From NCBI GenBank assembly GCA_963741385.1, contig CAVUHO010000015.1, positions 170,187 to 234,186 of the forward strand: a stretch of 64,000 nt of DNA, read 5' to 3'. The notes beneath the pieces are model-generated. The model was given only the letters and a program-made list of their open reading frames with translations. It had not been told where the DNA came from and did no database searches. The DNA comes from Sulfomarinibacter sp963741385. Lineage in GTDB: Bacteria > Acidobacteriota > Thermoanaerobaculia > Thermoanaerobaculales > Sulfomarinibacteraceae. Position numbers and translations under genes: made by a program. Shown here one piece after another: positions 26,466 through 33,120 of the stretch (position 1 is its first letter; every line of letters begins with the position of its first letter).

Positions 26466-26505
26466 ATCGGTTTGTGGGGCACGCGTCCCGCGTGCCAATC
26501 GGAGG
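26268..26505 (+). repeat. palindromic repeat array inside kinase B
   Basis: Two diverged copies of the GGCAGCCGGGACGGCTGCC ... TTGTGGGGCACGCGTCCCGCG element, separated by a unique stretch with AAGCCCCAAGCC-type words. It is inserted after GLESVNT, the same codon as in the other two kinases. Confidence 0.85.
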
Positions 26506-26547
26506 CTCAATCTCCAAGCCCCAGGCCCAAGCCCCACCACCTTCCTC

Positions 26548-28035
26548 GTGATGGAACTCGTCGAGGGGGAGGACCTCTCCGAGCGGATCGCGCGTGGCGC
26601 AATCCCGATCGACGAAGCGATCCCGATCGCGCGGCAGATCGCCGAGGCGCTCGAGGCGGCGCACGAAGCGGGAATCGTCCACCGCGATCTCAAACCTGCC
26701 AACATCAAGCTCACCGACGACGGCGTGGTCAAGGTCCTCGACTTCGGGCTCGCCAAGGCGTGGGAGAGCGACGGCGGGAACTCCAGCATCTCCATGTCGC
26801 CAACGATGACCCGTAACGCGACGGTTGAGGGCCTGATCCTGGGCACCGCCGCCTACATGGCTCCCGAACAGGCGCGGGGCAAGAAGGTCGACCGCCGGGC
26901 CGATGTCTGGTCCTTCGGCGTGGTCCTGTGGGAGATGCTGACGGGCCGCAAGCTCTTCGAGGGCGAGACCGTGACAGATGTCCTGGCCGCCGTGGTTCGG
27001 CAGGAGGTCGACCTCGATGCCCTTCCGGGGACCTCGCCGGCGGCCATTCGCCGCCTGCTCGGGCGCTGCCTCGATCGCGACCCGCGGCAGCGGCTGCGCG
27101 ATGTCGGCGAGGCGAGAATCGCGTTGGCCAGACTGCCTGAGGCCGACAAGCCATCTTCTCCACCAAACGGCCGGGTGTGGCTGACCCGTCGCTCGTTCGC
27201 CGTCACCACGGCGCTGACTGGCGTTGGTGCAGTGCTCGGTTTCGGGATTGGCCGCCGGGTCGCAGGGCCGGGCGGTGCCAATCCTGGCGGGGCCTCGCTC
27301 GAGATCACGCGGCTGACCAGCTCGGGCAACGTGATCGCTGCGGCGATCTCGCCCGATGCCCGCTACATCGCATACGTCGAGTCGGATCAGGGGCTGCAGA
27401 GCCTGTGGCTGCGGCAGCTCGCGAGCGGTCAGACGCTGCGGCTCATCCTCGAGCGGCCGGTTGCCTACTGGGGGCTCACTTTCAGCCCCGACGGCAACAC
27501 TGTGGTCTTCGGCCTGAGGTCGCCGGGCGATTCGGACGGTGCCTTCTTTTCCATCTCGACCCTCGGCGGCGCACAGAGGCGTCTGCTGAGCGGCATCGAC
27601 TCGGCCCCCGCATTCTCATCGGACGCGCAACGGATGGCCTTCGTCAGGGCCGGCTACCCGTCAGCCGAAGAATCCGCCCTGATGGTCGCGGCCGCCGACG
27701 GCTCGGACCCGAAGGCGCTTGCCGTCTACCGGCTGCCGGAATTCGTGGCACCGATTTTTTTCGCCGGGCCGACCTGGTCCCCTGACGGGAGCCGCATCGT
27801 CACGGCGGTGGGTCGCCTCGGCAGCGCGATCGCCGACGCCCGTGCCCGGCTCGATTCGGTGGCGCTGGCCGACGGGTCGGTGTCAGTCGTTTTCGGATCC
27901 GGGCTGGCTCCAGGCCGCGCAGGCGCAGTTCCTTCCCGACGGGCGCAGCCTGCTCGTGATTGCGCGCGCCTCCCAGCAGCTCGAACTCGCAGATCTGGCA
28001 CGTCAGGTCGACAGGAGGAGAAGCCTCGCCGGTGA
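26548..28035 (+). pseudogene. kinase B, C-lobe, TM and first half of PD40 propeller
   Basis: Begins inside FLVMELVEGEDL and has a normal C-lobe (HRDLKPANI, VLDFGLAKAW, YMAPEQARG), a hydrophobic segment (FAVTTALTGVGAVLGFGIG) and propeller blades (ISPDARYIAY, LTFSPDGNTVVFG, PTWSPDGSRIV). Near 27905 the homologous frame shifts by one base (expected GWLQAAQAQFLPDG is in the next frame), next to a GGG run. After that the frame is nonsense to the stop at 28035. A further shift occurs near 27985. Confidence 0.75.
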
Positions 28036-28961
28036 CGAACGACCTCGACGACCACCGGATCATCTCGCTGTCGGACGACGGCGGCTCACTGGTGACTGTT
28101 TCAGGTGATGTCTCGTCGGCGATCTGGATCGGGCCGCGCGATGGCAGCGCCCGCCCCCGCCGCCAGACCTGGGCCAAGCTGGACGGCTTCAGAGGCCTCT
28201 GCTTTTCGCCCGATGGCCGCCTCGTCTACACCACTGAAGACGGCGGCCGGTGGAGCCTGTGGACGATGACACCCGACGGCGGCGAACGGGCACCGCTGCT
28301 GACGCGGCACCGAGCGAGACCATCCTCGGCGTGGCGGTTTCTGGGCAGGGCGACGTGTTCTTCAGCGTGCGCACGAGCGCCGGGATCGAGATCCGGGTCG
28401 TTGGCACCGACGGCTCCGACAGAGGGTGTGGCGGTGCGCGATGTCAGCAACGACTCGATCAGCGTGGCACGCGATGGAACGCTGGTTTACGGCTCGCTCG
28501 TCGGTGGTGCGCCGCGGCTCTTTCGGCTCGATGCCGTGGGCGCGTCACCGGTTCCGGTGACTGGCGGTTCGGGTTTCGGATCGTCCATCGAGCCTTTGGG
28601 ACAACGGATCGCCTTCTACTCCCTCGACGAAGCGGGGCGGTTTCGCGTCGACGTCGTTCCCCGCGAGGGGGGTGACCCCATCTGGAGCGCTCCCGCGGAC
28701 CCACCGAATGCCACCAGCCGACTGATTCTCAGGGAGGACGGGCTCTTCCTGAACACCATTCCCGGTGATCGCACCAACGTCTGGCAGCTGCCCCTGGACG
28801 GGTCTGCGCCCCGTAGGATCACCAACTTCGACGACCAGAATCTCTTCGACTTTGCGTTCTCGGACGATGGACGCACCCTGGCCGTCGCGCGCGGGCCCCG
28901 TGTCCGCGATGCCGTACTCGTCAAGGGCTTCCCGGGCTCGCCGACGGGAGTATCCGGATGA
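27960..28961 (+). pseudogene. kinase B, distal PD40 propeller with further frame changes
   Basis: Homology resumes at SQIWHVRSTGGEASPVTNDL (about 27985) and continues through FRGLCFSPDGRLVY. From about 28300 to 28427 the coding frame moves to another frame (ETILGVAVSGQGDVFFSV) and returns at GVAVRDVSNDSIS next to another GGG run. It then stays open to 28961, with LFDFAFSDDGRTLAVARG as the last blade. Four single-base shifts in one gene indicate decay or assembly indels. The stop overlaps the start of kinase C (ATGA). Confidence 0.7.
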
Positions 28962-29524
28962 TCGGCACAACCCTCGCTCACTACCGCATCACCGCGGCCC
29001 TCGGCGCCGGCGGGATGGGGGAGGTGTGGCGGGCGACCGACACCAAGTTGGGACGGGATGTCGCGCTCAAGGTGTTGCCGGAGGAGTTCGCCCGGGACCC
29101 TGAAAGGATGGCCCGATTCGAACGCGAGGCGAAGGTGCTGGCGAGCCTCAACCATCCCAATATCGCCCATCTCTACGGCCTCGAGAGCGTGAACACCCAA
29201 ATGGCAGCCGGGACGGCTGCCCCACAAGACAGCCAGGCATCTCCGGAGGCGGTTGTGGGGCACGCGTCCCGCGGAGCAGCCGGGACGGCTGCCCCACAAG
29301 GCGAGCCAGGCATCCCCGGAAGCGGTTGCGGGGCACGCGTCCCGCGGAGCAGCCGGGACGGCTGCCCCACAAGGGGCCAGGCTGGTGCGGAAAGGCGGTT
29401 GTGGGGCACGCGTCCCGCGTGCCATCCGGTGTCCCAAGCCCCAAGCCCCAAGCCTCAAGCCCCCCTTCTGTCATCCCGAGCGAGGCCGAAGGCCGAGTCG
29501 AGGGACCTCAGAACAAAGGCTTGA
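28958..29524 (+). pseudogene. kinase C, truncated: N-lobe followed by repeats only
   Basis: A third kinase N-lobe (ALGAGGMGEVW to HPNIAHLYGLES) with the repeat array at the same codon. After the array no C-lobe follows; instead a TCATCCCGA-family element and an unrelated small gene. So the catalytic HRD and DFG motifs are missing and it cannot be an active kinase. Its start overlaps the end of kinase B. The likely history is duplication of kinase B followed by deletion mediated by the repeats. Confidence 0.8.
29199..29426 (+). repeat. 72-bp-type palindromic repeat array inside kinase C
   Basis: Three copies of the GGCAGCCGGGACGGCTGCC ... GGGGCACGCGTCCCGCG element with small length differences in the inner segment, ending CACGCGTCCCGCGTGCC. 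Followed by CCCAAGCCCCAAGCCCCAAG triplication. Confidence 0.85.
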
Positions 29525-29582
29525 TTGACGACGGGTCTGCTTCAAGAGATCCCTCGACTCCGGCGTCGCCGGGTGACGCAGG
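29470..29582. repeat. TCATCCCGA palindromic element, 29.5 kb copy
   Basis: The left arm TGTCATCCCGAGCGAGGCCG with GTCGAGGGACCTC, and the right arm AGATCCCTCGACTCCGGCG ending GGGTGACGCAGGATG. It directly abuts the start codon of the next gene and follows the kinase array, so it marks the deletion junction of kinase C. Confidence 0.7.
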
Positions 29583-29969
29583 ATGAGCGATCCACCGAGC
29601 GGCATCCACCACCGGATCCAGCCGGTCAAGGCCATCTCCATCGATGACCTGGCCGAGGCCGCGGGGATCGTCGGCGGGGTGAAACGGCACGAGCTCGGCG
29701 CGGGCGACCGGATCATCGTCTCCACGAAGAACTCCGTGTACTCGCTGACGGCGCGCGCCGACGGTTCCTTCACCGTCAGCGGCGGCTGGTTCGAACGTGA
29801 GGGCAGGGGCCCGACGACGGTGGAGATCCTCGGTTGTACAGCCGGCGGGCACGCCCTCTTCACCGAGCACATCGCCGCGCCGGGGCTGTTTATCGAGTTC
29901 GGCGACGGTTTGCGCACCACCCGCATCCGGACGGTGCGGGCGATCTCAGCGCCGAGGGAAGGTTCATGA
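29583..29969 (+). CDS. conserved small protein of unknown function, next to kinase remnant
   Basis: 128 residues I cannot assign to a named family. It is predicted mainly beta-strand (GDRIIVSTKNSVYSLTARAD; SFTVSGGWFE; TTVEILGCTAGG; LFIEFGDGLRTTRIRTVRAI), with no signal peptide or membrane helix. The short strands suggest a small barrel. Its start codon abuts a repeat element, so promoter and ribosome site may derive from the repeat. Position downstream of kinases may be incidental after the deletion. Confidence 0.65.
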   Translation: MSDPPSGIHHRIQPVKAISIDDLAEAAGIVGGVKRHELGAGDRIIVSTKNSVYSLTARADGSFTVSGGWFEREGRGPTTVEILGCTAGGHALFTEHIAAPGLFIEFGDGLRTTRIRTVRAISAPREGS

Positions 29970-30087
29970 TCGGTGAAAAACCGGAATGGAACACCACGTC
30001 GGGTGGGTTTTATAACTCGAGAATCCATAATGGTGATGACATTACGATCGGCGCGGGTCCCGCGTGCCACGGGCAGGGAGGAACGTC

Positions 30088-30846
30088 GTGTTGATGCGTT
30101 TGGTGAATTTGAGAGTCAAAGAGGGCAGGTTGAATGACTTTGCCCGCTTTTACGAGGCACGGACCATCCCCGCACTCCAGGAAACCAAGGGGTGTCTGTA
30201 TGCGAGCCTGCTGAAACCCACCGACGACGACGTGGAGTGCGTGTCGATGACCATGTGGCGGAGCCGCGAGGATGTTGACGCCTACGAAAAGAGCGGGCTC
30301 TACGATCAGCTGCTCGACGAGATGGACGACATGATGGCGGAGTTCGTGGAGTGGAAGGTCCATTCGAGCAGTGACTTGGAGAGAGACCTCCATCTGCTGC
30401 AGGATCCGGATGTCGAGGCCTATCCGGTGCAGGTGGCCGCGTTCGGTGAGGTCCTGGACGCTGTCGGGCCGCAGCACTTCTTCGTGCGGCTGGTTTCGGC
30501 GAGGATTCAGACCGGCAAATTCGATGCGCTGAAGGAGCGATTCGACCGGGAGATCAAGCCGGTGTTGATGGCAACCAGAGGGTGCCGGGCAGTCTTTCTG
30601 GTCGAAAACACCAAGACCCAGGAGCGGGCGTTGTCGGTGACGATTTGGGACAGCGAGGAAGACGCCATCCGTTATGAACTCAGCGGCGGGTTTGACGAGA
30701 TGACGGCCAAGGTGAGCGAGTTCTTTTCGGGTCTTTACCAGTGGCGGTTGTCGCTGAGCCCTTCTGAAGACCGCAGGTCGATCTCGGGGAAAGATCTCGA
30801 CGTCAAGAGCTTTCAGGTCGTGACCGGCAAACGGTTGGGCTCCTGA
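30088..30846 (+). CDS. two-domain antibiotic-biosynthesis-monooxygenase-like (dimeric alpha/beta barrel) protein
   Basis: About 252 residues containing two ABM-like ferredoxin-fold halves. The first has LRVKEGRLNDFARFYEARTIP ... GCLYASLL ... SMTMWRSREDVDAYEKSG; the second has ARIQTGKFDALKERFDREIKP ... GCRAVFLVE ... SVTIWDSEEDAIRYELSG. GTG at 30088 is chosen because GGGAGGAAC lies about 8 bp before it; ATG at 30094 is the alternative. Substrate unknown; such proteins range from small oxygenases to scavengers. No partner is obvious nearby. Confidence 0.8.
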   Translation: MLMRLVNLRVKEGRLNDFARFYEARTIPALQETKGCLYASLLKPTDDDVECVSMTMWRSREDVDAYEKSGLYDQLLDEMDDMMAEFVEWKVHSSSDLERDLHLLQDPDVEAYPVQVAAFGEVLDAVGPQHFFVRLVSARIQTGKFDALKERFDREIKPVLMATRGCRAVFLVENTKTQERALSVTIWDSEEDAIRYELSGGFDEMTAKVSEFFSGLYQWRLSLSPSEDRRSISGKDLDVKSFQVVTGKRLGS

Positions 30847-31118
30847 TTCTCGTCCATCCGGCAGGATGGCCCACCCATCAGTTTGACTTTGGGGTGGAGT
30901 TGACTTTGATGATGAGTTACAATCTCCTCGTCTGAAATCCGATCAGCAGTCTGGATCTGTCGAGAAGTCCGTATTCCTGCGGATGGTATGTGGACGAAGG
31001 ATGAAACCACTCCATTCTCCTGAAGTATGATCTGTTGAGAAATACTGTGTGAAAATAGTCCGTCCCGCGACCTGGGTGGCCGGAGTCGTTCAGGGTGGGG
31101 CGAATCGAGGTGAATTGG

Positions 31119-31571
31119 ATGATGGAATCCGGGTCCCGCTGCGAGTTCGACTCGGCCAAGATGGTCGTGCGGGTGCAGAAGGAAGTTCCGGGCCAGGTTG
31201 AGGCCATACCTCCTGTCGTCGAACAGATCATGGACGTGATCCGGCAACAGGGTTGTGCGGAGCAGAGTGAATTTGAAATCGAGGTGTCGCTTTACGAGGC
31301 GCTCGCCAACGCTGTCGAACATGGATGCCGCCACGACCCCGAAAAGTTCGTCGAGGTCGTGGTTGCCTGTGAAGAGCACCGCGGGATGATCATCGTGGTT
31401 CGCGACCCGGGACCGGGGTTCGACCCCGCAACGGTGCCCAGCCCGATCGTGGGAGAGAATATTTACGCCGACGGCGGGCGTGGGATCTTTCTCATCAATC
31501 AGCTCATGGACGAGGTCCGCTTCGAAAAGAACGGCACCGAGATCTGGATGATCAAGGGACCGAAGATCTGA
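31119..31571 (+). CDS. RsbW/SpoIIAB-like anti-sigma factor serine kinase
   Basis: 150-residue GHKL-fold ATPase. N box EALANAVEHGC, G1 box RDPGPGFDP and G2 box GRGIFLI are all present, so it should bind ATP. Family members phosphorylate an anti-anti-sigma factor and sequester a sigma factor. No sigma or STAS gene lies beside it, so it is an orphan switch kinase; the FHA-GAF-PP2C phosphatase 11.6 kb upstream could be its antagonist (inference). ATG 31119 is preferred over GTG 31095 because GAGGTG is 6 bp upstream. It precedes a lipoprotein gene by 31 bp. Confidence 0.88.
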   Translation: MMESGSRCEFDSAKMVVRVQKEVPGQVEAIPPVVEQIMDVIRQQGCAEQSEFEIEVSLYEALANAVEHGCRHDPEKFVEVVVACEEHRGMIIVVRDPGPGFDPATVPSPIVGENIYADGGRGIFLINQLMDEVRFEKNGTEIWMIKGPKI

Positions 31572-31602
31572 CCCGCCGATCACCGGGTATTATGGTCGCG
31601 AA

Positions 31603-31998
31603 ATGAAGTTATTCCCCAGACTGATCGTGGTTGTGTCGGTTGCGTGCGTGCTGGCCGGATGTGCGTCGTCCACCGATTCTGCGGATTCGTGGTCCAGGAG
31701 CTACCTCTCGCCGCTGGACGTTGTTTTCAATGCAGTGGTCGATGTGCTCGAGGATGATGGTTATCTGGTCGAGGCAAATCGCGAGGCGGGCCGGATCTCG
31801 GCCGAGCCGTCGCGAAGCAACCGGGGGCTGAGCCCGTCACTGGCGGTGCGGGTTGTCGAAAAGGCGGGACGCATCCAGGTGGATGTTCAGACGCGATCGG
31901 GCGTCAACGACGCGACGACCAGCGGCCAGCAGGTCGAAACCATGATCGTCGAGTTCTTCCACGAGCTCGAGCTCCGGCAGCAGGGGTTCAAGGACTGA
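31603..31998 (+). CDS. lipoprotein of unknown function
   Basis: 131 residues with a signal peptide and lipobox VLAGC (Cys20). The mature part has LDVVFNAVVDVLEDDGYLVEANREAGRISAEP, an alpha-beta pattern, then VRVVEKAGRIQVDVQTRSG and a C-terminal helix. This layout is typical of DUF-type small lipoproteins with a TATA-box-like or BON-like fold. Function unknown. It is 31 bp after the RsbW-like gene. Confidence 0.78.
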   Translation: MKLFPRLIVVVSVACVLAGCASSTDSADSWSRSYLSPLDVVFNAVVDVLEDDGYLVEANREAGRISAEPSRSNRGLSPSLAVRVVEKAGRIQVDVQTRSGVNDATTSGQQVETMIVEFFHELELRQQGFKD

Positions 31999-31999
31999 A

Positions 32000-32182
32000 C
32001 TCAGAAGTTCTTAATTTGGAGTTTGGAATTTGGAATTCCCGCCCGCGCTCCCACCGAAAATAGAGGTTCGAGTGCTCAGGATGGGTGGGGCAATGTGCGG
32101 CGGAGGTGCCATCTTTCGCATTGTTTGATCCAAGCACATTCGAGTCGGTGGGCTGATTCGGGCAATCAATGCGAAAGGTGGC
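32000..32182. repeat. intergenic repeats and hairpin preceding the group II intron
   Basis: Starts with an AATTTGGAG/TTTGGAATTTGGAATTC heptad run (about 32008-32037), then a GGTTCGAGTGCTCAGGATGG phrase shared with 35.29 kb. Bases 32108-32123 (GCCATCTTTCGCATTG) pair with 32167-32182 (CAATGCGAAAGGTGGC), 15 of 16 positions plus one G-T. The intron starts at the very next base. Confidence 0.65.
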
Positions 32183-32974
32183 GTGCGCCGAGCAAAGCTC
32201 GGGGAAGGGGGAAGAGATGACGTGAGATGAGTCGTTTCGGAAACCTTCCGAACAGATCCTGCGGGTCGAGTCCCGCCCGGGTAAGGCCGGCCACCGCCCG
32301 GAAGCGAGTCTTGCGTGGCGCTCGGGTAACCGTCGCTGCGAAGCGTAGACAGCGAAGATGCAGGCCGTGTGATTGAGCCCCGAAATTTGCTAATTGTGGG
32401 AGCCGACGCCGTGCCACTAGCGGAAGGCAAAATCGCGAGCGCCGAATGGCCTGGCGCTCCGGTCCCACCGGGGTCAGATGTGAGCAGGGCATGCATCGAG
32501 AAGATCTGACGGGAACTCGGGAGATCCTGTGGTCTCCGTCCTCAAGGAGCCGGTTGGGGAGCCGGCTGATCAAAACCCTGGCCCGTTACGGGTAGCGCTG
32601 GCCGATGGCGGGAGCAAAACAAGCAGCGCAAGGACGGTACCGGCGGGCGAGTCAACGAGCCCCCTGGGATGGATGACAGGAAGTCGGAGCGCTTCATAGT
32701 ACCGATGAGTCCGGGGAACCGAACCCACAGGGACCCGGAGGAGGGAAGGGGGCGCCAGGGTTATGGAACCGATGGAGGGGAAGATGGCGAGGACATTGGA
32801 CCTCGGAACCGTCTCGACGACACTGCATCGGATAGCTGAGCTGAGCAAATCAGCGGGTGCGTGGCGGTCAACCGCCCCGTAGCGAACCCATGCGCCTGAA
32901 GAGCCGGATGCGGGAAATCCGCACGTCCGGATCTGTGGGGGGCCTGGGCGGGTAACCGCCCGGGTCTACCCGAC
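32183..32974 (+). mobile_element. group II intron lacking its reverse transcriptase ORF
   Basis: 5' end GTGCGCC matches the GUGYG consensus. Domain V is at 32901-32933: GAGCCGGATGCGGGAAATCC followed by GCACGTCCGGATC, a 33-nt hairpin with the conserved AGC triad, GAAA-type loop and a two-base bulge. Domain VI follows (GGGCGGGTAACCGCCCGGG with the candidate branch A) and the 3' end is CTACCCGAC, fitting the AY rule. The intron is about 790 nt, against about 2 kb for ORF-containing relatives. Only 39 codons of the intron-encoded protein remain (32763-32882). The RNA core looks intact, so splicing or mobility would need a protein from another copy. The exact 3' end may be off by one base. Confidence 0.85.
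32763..32882 (+). pseudogene. 39-codon stump of the group II intron reverse transcriptase/maturase
   Basis: Reads MEPMEGKMARTLDLGTVSTT, then LHRIAELSKSAG, before a stop 18 bases upstream of domain V. The phrase GKMxxTxxxxTVSTxLxRIAELA is the characteristic N-terminus of intron-encoded LtrA-type proteins. All reverse transcriptase motifs are deleted. The deletion joins the N-terminus directly to the segment leading into domain V. Confidence 0.75.
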
Positions 32975-33095
32975 TCCTCTCGGGAAGCGCGTGAGGAAAG
33001 TCGGCCTGCAACGGTCGTCTCCCGGCTGCCTTGTGGGATGGCCGTATACTCTGACCACGGCGGGGTCGTCCTCGCCGTTCATCTGGAGGTGAGAC
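32975..33095. other. leader region of the oligopeptidase gene
   Basis: 120 bp between the intron 3' end and the likely ATG at 33096. A strong ribosome site GGAGGTGAG is at 33085-33093. TTGTGGGATGGCCGTATACTCTG near 33030-33052 could hold a promoter, but spacing is not convincing. Confidence 0.35.
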
Positions 33096-33120
33096 ATGTC
33101 GTTCCCCGAAGTTTCGGTAC

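Noticed and set aside
30880..30930. Sigma-70-like promoter from TTGACTTT and TACAAT words
   Set aside because: Spacing between the candidate boxes is 12 or 29 bp, neither acceptable.
32166..32848. Small minus-strand frames in the 32.2-32.9 kb region
   Set aside because: They lie inside the group II intron RNA and have no coding features.
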